Origin: Noviherbaspirillum malthae | GTDB taxonomy: Bacteria; Pseudomonadota; Gammaproteobacteria; Burkholderiales; Burkholderiaceae_D | Length of the DNA stretch: 64,000 nucleotides | Assembly: GCF_015352985.1 (NCBI RefSeq) | Contig: NZ_JACYXF010000028.1 | Span: 1 to 64,000, forward strand | Reading direction: 5' to 3' | Notes under the pieces: generated by a model | What the model was told of the DNA's origin: nothing | Seen by the model: the letters and a program-made list of their open reading frames with translations, nothing else | The model's database searches: none | Made by a program: the position numbers and the translations under genes | In this document: one piece after another, positions 25,912 through 34,619 of the stretch | Position numbering within the stretch: position 1 is the first letter of the stretch | Layout of the letters: each line of letters starts with the position of its first letter

Positions 25912-26970
25912 ATGGCAGATCAGAACAAGGATGGAAAGGCACCCATCTCTAGCGGCGTTCAGCCGGGACCGGGTGAAAGGCTGCAGGACGCAGCATCGCT
26001 GACATCGGGCACTTCAGGCTCGACCGGCACCTCCAGCACGCTGGGCGCCGCGGGCAGCGGCGGCACGACCGGTACAAGCGGTACGACGGGCACGACAGGT
26101 GCAAGCGGCCTGACCGGAGCGTCCGGGTCCACCAATACGCCGGGCGCATCGAGCGCAAGCGGTACATCAGGCACAACCGGCACCCGGAGTGCAGGATCAA
26201 CCGGGTCGACGGGATCGTCAGGCGTCTATGGATCGACCGGCACATCCGGCACGACAAGCGCGGCAGGCAGCAGCGGCGGCGTCGAAGCCGACGTGCTGAC
26301 CAGCGGCGGCACGACCGGTATCGGCACTGGCACTGGCGCTTCGGGCACCATGTCCGCCGCGACTGACAAGGTCAAGGAAAGCAGCGCACGCATTGCCGAG
26401 CAGGCACGGCAGTATGCCGGCGACATGGCAAGCAAGGTCAAGGAATCCAGCCGCTCCATGTTCGACCAGCGCAAGGAAACCGCGGTCGGCCAGGTCGACA
26501 ATGTCACCAATGCGATCCGCAGCACCGCATCCCAGCTGCACGGACAGGGGCAGGACCAGGTGGCCCAGTATGTCGACATGCTGGCGGACCAGCTGGAAAC
26601 GCTGAGCAACCGGCTGCGCGAGAAGGATCTGGATACCCTCATCGATGACGTGCAAAGCATTGCGCGCCGCGCGCCCGGCACCTTCTTCATCGGCGCCGTC
26701 GCGACCGGCTTCCTGCTGGCACGCTTCATCAAGAGCTCCTCCGAACGCCACTACCAGCAGCAGCTCGACCTCTCCGAAAGCAACTGGCGCACCTCATCCT
26801 CGACCCGGCCGGTGGAAGCCGACATGACTTCCAGCGACGCAGTCGGAGCATCGGGCATCGGCGCCGATGGCACGCCGGGCACGGGCCTCGGCACCACGGG
26901 AACCGGTGTCGGCAGCTCGACCAGCTCCCTGAACGGCACCGGGACCCGGAGCGGAGGTAGCTCGCTATGA
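25912..26970 (+). CDS. Gly/Ser/Thr-repeat membrane-anchored protein
   Basis: A 352-residue protein in three parts. Residues about 20-150 are low-complexity repeats of G, T, S and A ([16 protein letters not shown] type, period near 3 amino acids). About 155-245 form a charged helical region ([20 protein letters not shown]) like YqjD/ElaB-type and apolipoprotein-like proteins. About 255-275 hold a membrane helix ([20 protein letters not shown]), followed by another Gly/Ser/Thr tail. AGGAG precedes ATG at 25912. It heads an overlapping operon with a holin-X-like and a DUF3618 protein. Likely role: membrane-linked stress or surface protein. The repeats resemble disordered or collagen-like spacers but lack strict G-x-y. 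Confidence 0.78.
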   Translation: MADQNKDGKAPISSGVQPGPGERLQDAASLTSGTSGSTGTSSTLGAAGSGGTTGTSGTTGTTGASGLTGASGSTNTPGASSASGTSGTTGTRSAGSTGSTGSSGVYGSTGTSGTTSAAGSSGGVEADVLTSGGTTGIGTGTGASGTMSAATDKVKESSARIAEQARQYAGDMASKVKESSRSMFDQRKETAVGQVDNVTNAIRSTASQLHGQGQDQVAQYVDMLADQLETLSNRLREKDLDTLIDDVQSIARRAPGTFFIGAVATGFLLARFIKSSSERHYQQQLDLSESNWRTSSSTRPVEADMTSSDAVGASGIGADGTPGTGLGTTGTGVGSSTSSLNGTGTRSGGSSL

Positions 26971-27371
26971 TGATCGACAAGAGCGACAAATCCCTGCCGG
27001 CGCTGTTCTCGGATCTGACCCGGGATGTCGTCGATCTGGTCCGTCAGGAGATTGCCCTGGCCCGTTCGGAGCTGTCGACCAAGATCACGCATGCCCAGGC
27101 GGCCCTGACTTCGGTGGCCATCGGCGCGGCGATCCTGCTGGCGGGTCTGTTCATCCTCCTGCAGGCGCTGGTGAAGGGCATCGAGATGATTCTTCCGCCT
27201 TCGGTGGCGCCGTGGCTGGCGCCCCTGATCGTCGGCCTGGTCATCTGCGCGATCGGTTTCGTGCTTCTCAAGGGCGGCGCCTCGAAGCTGACTGCGGAAA
27301 ACCTGCTGCCCCACAAGACCATGGACTCGCTCAAGCGGGATAAAAATCTAGTCGAGGAGAAAATGCAATGA
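26967..27371 (+). CDS. Phage holin family protein (Holin-X / DUF1469-like)
   Basis: A 134-residue membrane protein with two helices (about 42-68 and 78-100). The amphipathic N-terminus [20 protein letters not shown] is the signature of the putative Holin-X family. Despite the name, such proteins are chromosomal, and they sit with DUF3618 and YqjD-like genes rather than phage genes. ATGA overlaps join it to both neighbours (26967-26970 and 27368-27371), so the three proteins are translationally coupled and may form one membrane complex. Function not established; an envelope-stress role is often supposed. Confidence 0.82.
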   Translation: MMIDKSDKSLPALFSDLTRDVVDLVRQEIALARSELSTKITHAQAALTSVAIGAAILLAGLFILLQALVKGIEMILPPSVAPWLAPLIVGLVICAIGFVLLKGGASKLTAENLLPHKTMDSLKRDKNLVEEKMQ

Positions 27372-28462
27372 GAGAAAATATCGACAATCGCAGTCCGGAA
27401 GAAATTGAAAGCGACATCGAGCGCACCCGCGCCGATTTCAGTTCGACGATCGACGCGATCCAGCAAAAGCTGACGCCCAGCGAATTGAAGAACCAGGCGG
27501 TCGACTATGCACTGTCGACCACGCCCGGCGCGGTCAGCGTGGGACTGGTCAACATGGTCCGTGAAAATCCGATCCCGGTGGCCATGATCGGCATCGGCTT
27601 CGCCTGGCTGCTCGCGGCCTCGCGCCAGCCGACCACCTATGTCGCCGGCACCCGCCGCCGGGCCGGACGCCGCGGCACGTCCTATCCGGACATGGAAACC
27701 TCTACCTATGACAGCACCTTCGACACGACCAGCCGCGGCGTGCGCACCGACCGTGTCGGCCGCACCAGTTATTCCACCGGCCGCGGCACCAGCGAAGGCA
27801 TGCTGAGCCGCGCGCTGTCGAAGGTCAGCGAAACCGCGCAGGGCCTGAAGAGCAAGGCGAGCGAGACGGCCCAGGAACTCAAGAGCCGTGCCAGCGACAC
27901 CGCCCAGGGCTTGAAGAGTCGGGCCGGCGATGTCAGCCAGCGCTTGAGCAGCACGGCTTCGGATATGGGCGGACGCGTGCAGAACGCCGGCCAGAGCGCC
28001 CGTTCCCGCCTGCATGACACTGCGCAAAGCTCGCAGGTGCGCATGAGCGAGATGGGTGAAATGTCGAAGGCTCAGTATTACCGTACCAAGGAAAGCGTGA
28101 GCCAGATGATCGACGAGCAGCCGCTGATCGTCGGCGCGCTCGGCATTGCGCTCGGCGCCGCGCTGGGTGCAACGCTGCCGTCCACCCGCCGCGAGAACGA
28201 GCTGATGGGCGAAGCCCGCGACAACCTGCTCGGCAAGGTCAAGGAAACCGCGCTGGAACAGGCCGAGGCGGTGAAGCAGACCGCCATGCAGTCTGTGCAG
28301 CGCGTGACCGAAGTGGCCAAGGAAGAAGCGGCCCGCGTCAAGGACGACGTGTCGAGCTCGGTCATGCAGGGCAAGGACCAGCAGGGTTCTTCCTCGGGTA
28401 CGACTGGCGGTACAGGTACGAGCACCTACGGCGGCCTGTCGGGTCAGCAAAGCATCCACTGA
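27368..28462 (+). CDS. DUF3618 domain protein with apolipoprotein/LEA-like repeats
   Basis: A 364-residue protein. The N-terminal DUF3618 motif is SPEEIESDIERTRADFSSTI with a following KLTPSELKNQAVDYAL. A membrane helix follows around residue 73-88 (PIPVAMIGIGFAWLLAAS). The middle carries about ten 11-residue-type helical repeats (SETAQGLKSKA, SDTAQGLKSRA) like LEA or apolipoprotein helices. A second hydrophobic stretch (LIVGALGIALGAALGATL) lies near residue 255, and a Gly/Ser/Thr tail ends the protein. It completes the overlapping operon and is followed by a strong terminator. The helical repeats suggest membrane-surface binding under stress. Confidence 0.82.
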   Translation: MRENIDNRSPEEIESDIERTRADFSSTIDAIQQKLTPSELKNQAVDYALSTTPGAVSVGLVNMVRENPIPVAMIGIGFAWLLAASRQPTTYVAGTRRRAGRRGTSYPDMETSTYDSTFDTTSRGVRTDRVGRTSYSTGRGTSEGMLSRALSKVSETAQGLKSKASETAQELKSRASDTAQGLKSRAGDVSQRLSSTASDMGGRVQNAGQSARSRLHDTAQSSQVRMSEMGEMSKAQYYRTKESVSQMIDEQPLIVGALGIALGAALGATLPSTRRENELMGEARDNLLGKVKETALEQAEAVKQTAMQSVQRVTEVAKEEAARVKDDVSSSVMQGKDQQGSSSGTTGGTGTSTYGGLSGQQSIH

Positions 28463-28477
28463 TCTCTTGCAGTCTTG

Positions 28478-28511
28478 AATGGGCCCGGATGCAGCAGCAT
28501 CCGGGCCCATT
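28478..28511 (+). terminator. Terminator of the holin-X/DUF3618 operon
   Basis: A perfect 15-bp stem (AATGGGCCCGGATGC with GCATCCGGGCCCATT) around loop AGCA, 15 bases after the operon's stop. The T tract is short (TTTGCATTT), but the stem is very strong. Confidence 0.8.
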
Positions 28512-28632
28512 TGCATTTGCGGAAGATATTTGCGGCCTGCTCTGCTTCTCTGCTTCTGCTCCCGCTTCTGATCCCGGCCTGCCCGTTACCATGGGATGTC
28601 CGTGCGCTTCGCCGGCACCGGCAGCCTATGTA

Positions 28633-29721
28633 TCAGGAACTGGACCGCTGCACCTTCAATACCTTCGCCGACTCCTCGGCGATTCTTTCCTCGCTCAGTT
28701 TTTCATCCGCGGCATCGGCGGTCAAACCTTCCTGCGTAGCGCCGGCGGGTGCGTCATAGACCAGTTCGACCAGGACCGGAAAATGATCCGAACCGTAGGA
28801 AGGCAGGCGCTTGATGAACGACAAGGTGAAGTGGCGACTGTGGAAGAGGTGATCCAGAGGCCAGCGCATGAACCAGTGGTCCGCATGGAAGGTGTTGAAC
28901 ATGCCCCGGCCCACGCGTGGATCCAGCAGGCCGCTGATCTTGCGGAACAGGCGGGTAGTGCTCGACCAGGCGACATCGTTCAGGTCGCCGGCAACGATGA
29001 CGGGGCAGTTGAGCTCCGAGACATGCTTGGCCACTACCAGCAGTTCCACGTCGCGTGCGGCCGACTCTGCGTTTTCCGTCGGGCTGGGCGGCGTGGGATG
29101 AAGGAAATGCACCTGCACCCGCTGGCCCGAGCCTAATACGACGGTGGTATGCATGGACGGAATGTCGTCTTCCACCAGAAAGCGCGTTTCGCTGTCCTCG
29201 AGCGCAAGCCGCGAGTAGACGTGCATGCCGTACAGATTTTCCAGAGGGCATTTGATGGTGTAGGGGTACTCTGCCTCCAGCACGTCGAGCTGGCTCTGCC
29301 ACCATGCATTGGATTCCAGCGTAATGAGGATATCCGGCTGGTGCTGGCGGACCAGCGCCAGGAGTCCGGCGGCATTGCGGTTGGTCGCAAGGACGTTCGA
29401 GGCAAGAATGCGAATCCGGTCGTCGGACGGCGCATCCCTTGCGCACAGCTTGACTTCGTTCGGATAGGGCCGGGTGTAAGGAAAGATCCACCATCCCTGA
29501 TAGGCAATGCAGCCCAGCGTTGCCGCGATGACGGCTTCATCGGCAAATTCCGCCAGGTCCAGCAGAAACAGTTCGGCCGCCAGCAGCGCCAGGCCGGCCG
29601 CCGCGATCTGCAGGCGAGGGAAATCCAGGTCGCGGACCCACCAGTGGGTGGAGCGCGACAGGGGCAGGAGAGTTGCCGTCACCAGAACGGCAGTCAATGT
29701 CAGGATGACGGCGAAAGACAT
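28633..29721 (-). CDS. Membrane-anchored endonuclease/exonuclease/phosphatase (EEP) family protein
   Basis: A 362-residue protein. Two or three N-terminal membrane helices (about 1-20, 38-56 and 65-80) precede an EEP domain (about 100-335). Metal and catalytic motifs are SNVLATNRN, ITLESNAWW (metal Glu), VAGDLNDVAWS and GSDHFPVLVEL (catalytic Asp-His). The catalytic domain should face the periplasm or outside. Family members cleave phosphodiesters in DNA, lipids or inositol phosphates. A 20-residue acidic and charged tail is extra. Single gene, ending toward the DUF3618 terminator. Confidence 0.84.
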   Translation of the reverse strand: MSFAVILTLTAVLVTATLLPLSRSTHWWVRDLDFPRLQIAAAGLALLAAELFLLDLAEFADEAVIAATLGCIAYQGWWIFPYTRPYPNEVKLCARDAPSDDRIRILASNVLATNRNAAGLLALVRQHQPDILITLESNAWWQSQLDVLEAEYPYTIKCPLENLYGMHVYSRLALEDSETRFLVEDDIPSMHTTVVLGSGQRVQVHFLHPTPPSPTENAESAARDVELLVVAKHVSELNCPVIVAGDLNDVAWSSTTRLFRKISGLLDPRVGRGMFNTFHADHWFMRWPLDHLFHSRHFTLSFIKRLPSYGSDHFPVLVELVYDAPAGATQEGLTADAADEKLSEERIAEESAKVLKVQRSSS

Positions 29722-29808
29722 GGTCTTATTGTCGTTGAGACACCGGCTTGCGTGATGAGCCTGCGCAAGACCTTCGGCGGCGCAAGCCTGATCGCGCTCC
29801 GGGGCCCT

Positions 29809-30021
29809 TCACCAGCTTCCGGTTTCCTGGCTCGCGTACCAGCCGAGGAGAAAGGCATTCCAGCGCACATTGACCGGAACGCTCCAGTAGCCGTCGCCTT
29901 CCCGCTCGAGGTTCCATTCGGGCGGCTGGTGCAGCGCTTCAAACAGCTTGCGCGCGGTGTGGTTAGTGCGCAGGCTTGCCTGGCTTTTGATGTTGTGCAG
30001 TGCAGAATCGGATACGGCCAT
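29809..30021 (-). CDS. Small conserved-looking hypothetical protein, 70 residues
   Basis: From ATG at 30021 the product begins MAVSDSALHNIKSQASLRTN and ends with the aromatic-rich GYWSVPVNVRWNAFLLGWYA and a short polar tail. It has no signal peptide. The pattern looks like a real folded protein, but the family is not recognised and no strong ribosome site is seen. The frame is open to 30165, which I consider too long. It is divergent from the DGPF gene at 30207. Confidence 0.5.
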   Translation of the reverse strand: MAVSDSALHNIKSQASLRTNHTARKLFEALHQPPEWNLEREGDGYWSVPVNVRWNAFLLGWYASQETGSW

Positions 30022-30206
30022 GGTGGGGGGTCGGTCATGGAAACGCTGTCTGGCGTCATTATTCCTTGGAACACCGAGGAGCGTAAAAATTGCATGCCGG
30101 CCCCAGCCTGCAGCCGCTCTCCTGTTGCGCCGCGCCGGTACAATCAGCTGCTGCAATTTCATCAATCCCTCGCCAAGCCCAAAAGACAGAAAGGACAGGT
30201 ACGCCG

Positions 30207-30563
30207 ATGACTTACATGCTCTTGATCATGGAACCGAACGGCCAGCGCGCAACGCGCAGCGAAGCCGAAGGCCGCGCCGTCTATGACCGCATGCTGCGGT
30301 TTGCCGATGAACTGCAGGGAGAAGGGCTGCTGCTCGGCGCGCAGTCACTGGCTTCCCAGGCAAGCGCAACCCGTGTCAGCAGGCGTGACGGCCGGGCACA
30401 ATTGATGGACGGCCCCTTCGCGGAAGCCAAGGAAATGGTCGGAGGTTTCTTTCTTGTCAATTGCAAGACGAAAGAGGAAGCGATCGCGCTGGCGGCGCGC
30501 TGCCCGGCAGCGGAATGGTGCACGATCGAAGTCCGCAGCCTTGCGCCGTGCTATGAAGCCTGA
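30207..30563 (+). CDS. DGPF-domain (YCII-related) protein 1
   Basis: A 118-residue dimeric ferredoxin-like-fold protein. The family signature is DGPFAEAKEMVGGFFLV, after MTYMLLIMEPNGQ. DGPF/YCII proteins are the usual partners of ECF42 sigma factors, and one is encoded 1.4 kb downstream. Their enzymatic function is unclear, possibly a small-molecule or oxidative-stress role. AAGGA lies about 12 bases before the ATG. No TGTCGA motif was found directly upstream, so it may use a different promoter from the next DGPF gene. Confidence 0.86.
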   Translation: MTYMLLIMEPNGQRATRSEAEGRAVYDRMLRFADELQGEGLLLGAQSLASQASATRVSRRDGRAQLMDGPFAEAKEMVGGFFLVNCKTKEEAIALAARCPAAEWCTIEVRSLAPCYEA

Positions 30564-30628
30564 TCCGGGACGGGGAATGAATCTCCGCCGAACATTCTGA
30601 AATATTTTCCAGATATTTTTGCAAGCCG

Positions 30629-30655
30629 TGTCGATTTCCGGTGCATTCGCTCGTC
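30629..30655 (+). promoter_or_regulatory. Candidate ECF42-type promoter upstream of DGPF gene 2
   Basis: TGTCGA (30629-30634), 17 bases, CGTC (30652-30655), 70 bases before the start at 30725. The arrangement is identical in sequence and spacing to the one at 18709-18683 and agrees with the ECF42 promoter motif as I recall it. It suggests the operon including the sigma factor gene is autoregulated. Confidence 0.65.
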
Positions 30656-30724
30656 GTGTCAATGAAAGCCGGACTTCCGGGGGATGTCCTCCCGGATCCC
30701 GCGATCGGAAACCGGGAGAACTCC

Positions 30725-31147
30725 ATGCGATACATGATCATCGTCAAAGCCTCGGCCGAGTCCGAACGGGGCGACATGCCCGACGACCAGCTGGTTGGCG
30801 CAATGGCGGACTACCACGAGCAGCTGGCCAAGGCCGGCGTGCTGCTGGACGCGTCCGGCCTGCAGCCGACCTCCAGGGGCTGGCGCATCCAGTACCGGCA
30901 GGGAGAGCGCCGGGTGGTCGACGGTCCGTTTGCCGAGACCAAGGAGCTCGTCGCGGGCTATACCATCATCCAGGTGCGGTCGCGGCAGGAAGCCCTGGAA
31001 TGGACACGCCGCTTCCCCTCACCGCAGGGCGAAGCCGCCGACTGCGAAATCGAGGTGCGCCAGTTATATGAGCTCGAAGATTTCCCGCCCAGCGACGGGC
31101 TGGAAAAGTTTCGCGCGTTGGACAAGGGCACCGAGACGGCGCAGTGA
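30725..31147 (+). CDS. DGPF-domain (YCII-related) protein 2
   Basis: A 140-residue YCII-related protein. It has MRYMIIVKASAES, then VVDGPFAETKELVAGYTIIQ as signature, and a 25-residue C-terminal extension (LYELEDFPPSDGLEKFRALD) that DGPF protein 1 lacks. GGAG at about 30715 fixes the ATG at 30725. It follows a candidate ECF42 promoter and precedes the VOC and sigma factor genes by 69 and 485 bases, so it probably belongs to their operon. Confidence 0.88.
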   Translation: MRYMIIVKASAESERGDMPDDQLVGAMADYHEQLAKAGVLLDASGLQPTSRGWRIQYRQGERRVVDGPFAETKELVAGYTIIQVRSRQEALEWTRRFPSPQGEAADCEIEVRQLYELEDFPPSDGLEKFRALDKGTETAQ

Positions 31148-31216
31148 AACCTTCGCGCAGCCGGTGACAACACCGCAGCATATTGACCGCGACTCGAACA
31201 TTCAAAAGGACACGCC

Positions 31217-31633
31217 ATGACACAGCAGATCTTCGTCAATCTCCCGATCCGGGACATGAACCGCTCCAAGGAATTCTTCACCAGCCTCGGCTTTTCCTTC
31301 AATCCGCAATTTACCAACGACCAGGGCGCCTGCATGGTGGTAGCCGACAATATCTTCGTGATGCTGCTCGTGGAAAGCTTCTTCCAGACCTTCACCAAGA
31401 AGCCCGTGGCCGACGCCTCCAAGTCCACCGAGGTGCTGGTCTGCCTGTCGTGCGAGAGCCGCGCCAAGGTCGACGAACTGGTAGCCAAGGCGCTGGCCGC
31501 GGGCGGCACCGTGCCGAATGCGCCTCAGGATCACGGTTTCATGTACGCGCACGGCTTCGAGGATCCCGACGGCCACGTCTGGGAACTGGCCTACATGGAC
31601 ATGGCTGCCGCCGGCGCGGCGGGCAACGGCTGA
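31217..31633 (+). CDS. VOC-superfamily protein in the ECF42 operon
   Basis: A 138-residue VOC (glyoxalase-fold) protein. Landmarks are FVNLPIRDMNRSKEFFTSLG, VLVCLSCESRAKVDEL and DHGFMYAHGFEDPDGHVW. It is a close paralogue of the protein at 18235. Its stop TGA overlaps the start of the sigma factor by one base (TGATG), indicating translational coupling. Function unknown; VOC proteins with DGPF and ECF42 partners are a recurring trio. Confidence 0.88.
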   Translation: MTQQIFVNLPIRDMNRSKEFFTSLGFSFNPQFTNDQGACMVVADNIFVMLLVESFFQTFTKKPVADASKSTEVLVCLSCESRAKVDELVAKALAAGGTVPNAPQDHGFMYAHGFEDPDGHVWELAYMDMAAAGAAGNG

Positions 31634-32901
31634 TGCATTCGGCCACGCATCAGGCCATCGATGCGGTCTGGCGCATCGAGTCGGCCAGGATCATCGCCGG
31701 CGTCGCGCGCATGGTGCGCGACATCGGCCTAGCCGAGGAGCTGGCCCAGGATGCGCTGGTCTCGGCGCTGGAGCATTGGCCGACCGGCGGCGTGCCCGAC
31801 AACCCGGGCGCCTGGCTGATGGCCACCGCAAAAAACCGCGCCCTCGACCATCTGCGGCGCGGCAAGCTGCACAACAGCAAGCTGGAACAGATCGGCCGTG
31901 ACCTGGAAGCCCGGGAAGCCCTGATCGTGCCCGACTTCGTGGATGCGCTCGATGAAGCGCGGCAGGACGAGATCGGCGACGACCTGCTGCGCCTGATCTT
32001 CACCGCCTGCCATCCCCTGCTGTCGACCGACGCCAGGGTAGCGCTGACGCTGAAGCTTCTGGGCGGCCTGACGACGCACGAGATCGCCCGCGCCTTCCTG
32101 GTATCGGAGCCGACCATCGCCCAGCGCATCGTGCGCGCCAAGCGCACGCTGGGCGAGGCGCGCGTACCCTTCGAAGTGCCGCGCGGCGAAGCGCTGGCCG
32201 AGCGTCTGGCGTCGGTGCTGGAGGTGGTCTACCTGGTGTTCAACGAAGGCTATACCGCGACCGGCGGCGAGGACTGGATGCGCCCGGCGCTGATCGACGA
32301 GGCGCTTCGGCTCGGACGCATGCTGGCCGAACTGGCGCCGCTCGAGCCGGAAGTGCACGGCCTGGTGGCGCTGATGGAACTGCAGGCATCGCGCGCCAAG
32401 GCGCGTACCGATGCCGACGGCCGGCCGGTGCTGCTGATGGAACAGGACCGTTCCCGCTGGGACCGCCTGCTGATTCGCCGCGGGCTGGCGGCGCTGCAAA
32501 GGGCGGAAGCGCTCGGCGCGCCGCAAGGGTCGTATGTGCTGCAGGCCGCCATCGCCGCCTGCCATGCCCGCGCGCATGCGGCGCCCGACACCGACTGGAA
32601 CCGCATCGCCGATCTGTACGGTGCGCTGGCGCAGGCCAATCCTTCGCCGGTGGTCGAATTGAACCGCGCGGTAGCAGTCTCCATGGCATACGGTCCGGCG
32701 GCCGGCCTGGAACTCATCGATGCGCTGCGGGAAGAGCGCTCGCTGCAGAATTACCAGTGGCTGCCGAGCGTGCGCGGCGACCTTCTGGCCAAGCTGGGGC
32801 GCAACGGGGAAGCCCGCGCGGAATTCGAAAGGGCGGCGGCGCTGGCGCGCAATGCCCGCGAACGCGCGCTGCTGCTGGAGCGCGCTGCAAAACTTGCGTG
32901 A
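31633..32901 (+). CDS. ECF42-type RNA polymerase sigma factor with TPR-like C-terminal extension
   Basis: A 422-residue sigma factor, much longer than a usual ECF (about 180-200). Region 2 lies at about 10-75 (ARMVRDIGLAEELAQDALVS and NPGAWLMATAKNRALDHLRR). Region 4 lies at about 125-185 (LGGLTTHEIARAFLVSEPTI). From about 190 to the end a helical DUF6596/TPR-like extension follows, with VYLVFNEGYTA and the NRAVAVSMAYGPAAGLELID repeat. This architecture with DGPF partners defines ECF42, which has no anti-sigma gene and is thought to be controlled through its extension. The neighbouring gene ends 4 bases downstream on the other strand. Confidence 0.92.
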   Translation: MHSATHQAIDAVWRIESARIIAGVARMVRDIGLAEELAQDALVSALEHWPTGGVPDNPGAWLMATAKNRALDHLRRGKLHNSKLEQIGRDLEAREALIVPDFVDALDEARQDEIGDDLLRLIFTACHPLLSTDARVALTLKLLGGLTTHEIARAFLVSEPTIAQRIVRAKRTLGEARVPFEVPRGEALAERLASVLEVVYLVFNEGYTATGGEDWMRPALIDEALRLGRMLAELAPLEPEVHGLVALMELQASRAKARTDADGRPVLLMEQDRSRWDRLLIRRGLAALQRAEALGAPQGSYVLQAAIAACHARAHAAPDTDWNRIADLYGALAQANPSPVVELNRAVAVSMAYGPAAGLELIDALREERSLQNYQWLPSVRGDLLAKLGRNGEARAEFERAAALARNARERALLLERAAKLA

Positions 32902-32905
32902 AGAT

Positions 32906-33397
32906 TTACCCGCGCCCCGAACGGCGCTTCGGCGCCAGCATCACGCCGGTACAGTCCGGCGCTCCGCAATGGCAGGCGAAGGCGCGCTTCACCGCTGCGG
33001 TATGGCGGCCCTCGTAGATGAGGGCGTAGTTGTAATGCAGCTCTTCGCCGCGCGCGATTTCCTGCAATGCATAGATGAAGACGCGGCCGTCTTCATGCTC
33101 CATCGCCTCGCAGTTCGGCTCGCAGCAATGATTGATGAAGCGCGCGTCATTGCCCTGGCTGCCGCCGTCGATGACCAGTCCGCTGGACAGGGTAAAGAAA
33201 AACGTGTGGTTCAGCGGGCCGCCCTTGGCTTCCGCTCGGCGCTGGGCCTCTTCCCATGCAATATGTTCACCCCGGTATTCAATGATGCATTCGCCGGGGG
33301 CAATGCGGCGGCGCGCAAAGACACCGGTGCCGTGCACATTCGACGGCTTGACGATATAGGGAAGCGTGGTCCTGCTGCGGCTGGTATGGGCGGGCAT
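32906..33397 (-). CDS. SET-domain protein (lysine methyltransferase-like) with post-SET motif
   Basis: A 163-residue SET protein. VKPSNVHGTGVFARRRIAPG opens the fold, NDARFINHCCEPNCEA and ELHYNY form the SAM/lysine-channel pseudoknot, and CHCGAPDCTGVM is a cysteine-rich post-SET. Bacterial SET proteins of this compact type methylate protein lysines; the target is unknown. The frame is open to 33454, but MPAHTSRSRTT at 33397 is the better start. It is convergent with the sigma factor gene and divergent from the CAP-protein gene. Confidence 0.86.
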   Translation of the reverse strand: MPAHTSRSRTTLPYIVKPSNVHGTGVFARRRIAPGECIIEYRGEHIAWEEAQRRAEAKGGPLNHTFFFTLSSGLVIDGGSQGNDARFINHCCEPNCEAMEHEDGRVFIYALQEIARGEELHYNYALIYEGRHTAAVKRAFACHCGAPDCTGVMLAPKRRSGRG

Positions 33398-33489
33398 GGC
33401 GGCGTGATATGGGTTTGCGCGGACGGCTTGTGGCTTGGAACGGGTTTTGCACACAAGGCTTGCACAGATTTATACCACCATTGAACACC

Positions 33490-34416
33490 ATGACGCTTTT
33501 CACGATCAAGCCCCTCCCGGAGGATGGCGCCTTTGCCTTCGGACGCCGGATATGGCAAGGCCTGCGGTTGGCGGTGCTGCCCGCGCTCGCGCTGTCGATG
33601 ATGCTGCCGGCAGCCGGCAGGGATGCGCATGCCGCCGATGCAGGTCGACTTGCGGAGCTGATCAATGCCTACCGCCAGTCGCCCGGGCGCTGCGGCGGCG
33701 AGCCGCGCACTGCCGCAGGTCCGCTGTCGCCCGACCCGGCGCTGAACCGCATACGCCTGTCGTCCGGCTCAGATCTGCAGCAGGCTTTCAAGAACGCCGG
33801 CTACCAGGCCGCGCTTGCCGAAGCCATCATCGTCAGCGGTCCGCAAAGCGATGCCGCGGCAATGGCGCTGATCGCCGAGCGGTACTGCAAACCCTTGTCG
33901 AAGCGGGAATTCACGCGCATCGGCGTGACGCGCAGCGGAAACGTCTGGCAGGTGATTCTGGCCAAGCCGCTGCTGGCACCCGATCTCGGTGATCCTGAAG
34001 CCGCCGGCCGCAGGATTCTCGCGCTGGTTAATGCCGCCCGTGCCCGGCCGCGCAGCTGCGGCAGCCGGCGCTTCCAGGCGGCGCCGGCGCTATCCTGGAA
34101 TGCCGCGCTGGCAAATGCGGCGCAGGCGCACAGCGCCGACATGGCCCGTCATAACTATTTCCGGCACAACGACAGGAATGGCGCCCAGGCCGGCGAGCGC
34201 GCCAGCCGAAGCGGCTACCGCTGGCGCCAGATCGGCGAGAACATTGCAGCCGGACAGGGATCGCCGGAAGATGCGGTCGCCGGCTGGCTTGCCAGTCCTG
34301 GCCATTGCGCCAACATCATGAACAAGGATTTCCGGGAGATGGGTGCCTGGTTCGCCATCGAGCCGCGCAGCGACTTGCAGATCTACTGGACCCAAGTGTT
34401 CGGCACGTCGAGCTAG
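33490..34416 (+). CDS. CAP-superfamily (SCP/PR-1) secreted protein with duplicated domain
   Basis: A 308-residue exported protein. A hydrophobic N-terminal segment (LRLAVLPALALSMMLPAAG, about residues 24-42) is a late signal peptide or anchor. The C-terminal CAP domain (about 175-308) keeps ANAAQAHSADMARHNYFRHN, RWRQIGENIAAGQ and SPGHCANIMNKDFREMG. The N-terminal half (about 50-165) shows the start LAELINAYRQSPGRCGGEPR, like the second copy LALVNAARARPRSCGSRRF, but lacks the His/Glu signature. It therefore looks like a degenerate duplicate. Role likely extracytoplasmic; molecular function unclear. ATG at 33490 is chosen over the frame start at 33409. Confidence 0.82.
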   Translation: MTLFTIKPLPEDGAFAFGRRIWQGLRLAVLPALALSMMLPAAGRDAHAADAGRLAELINAYRQSPGRCGGEPRTAAGPLSPDPALNRIRLSSGSDLQQAFKNAGYQAALAEAIIVSGPQSDAAAMALIAERYCKPLSKREFTRIGVTRSGNVWQVILAKPLLAPDLGDPEAAGRRILALVNAARARPRSCGSRRFQAAPALSWNAALANAAQAHSADMARHNYFRHNDRNGAQAGERASRSGYRWRQIGENIAAGQGSPEDAVAGWLASPGHCANIMNKDFREMGAWFAIEPRSDLQIYWTQVFGTSS

Positions 34417-34619
34417 ACTGGTCAGGACGGCATGCCTGCAAGGCAATGCAGCTTGGCTGCCATGCAATGGATTTGCAGGCTTGTCACAGTTCCGGGCAGG
34501 CAGTGGAAAATTTTATGTTGCAGAGCACAGACAATTTATCTTCCTCCATTTACCGGGCTACATCGCGGTGATATTGTTGCTGGGCAATTCCAACCCTTTC
34601 TGTTTTTGCCCGCACCGCC

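Noticed and set aside
25970-26330. CRISPR-like periodicity in the GTS repeat region
   Set aside because: The periodicity is short codon-level low complexity inside a reading frame, without spaced identical repeats.
26967-27371. Prophage signal from the holin-family protein
   Set aside because: Neighbours are chromosomal DUF3618/repeat genes, with no phage structural or lysis genes; Holin-X is a housekeeping-type family.
27044-28516. 490-codon minus-strand frame opposite the DUF3618 operon
   Set aside because: Antisense shadow; the plus-strand genes overlap precisely and have ribosome sites.
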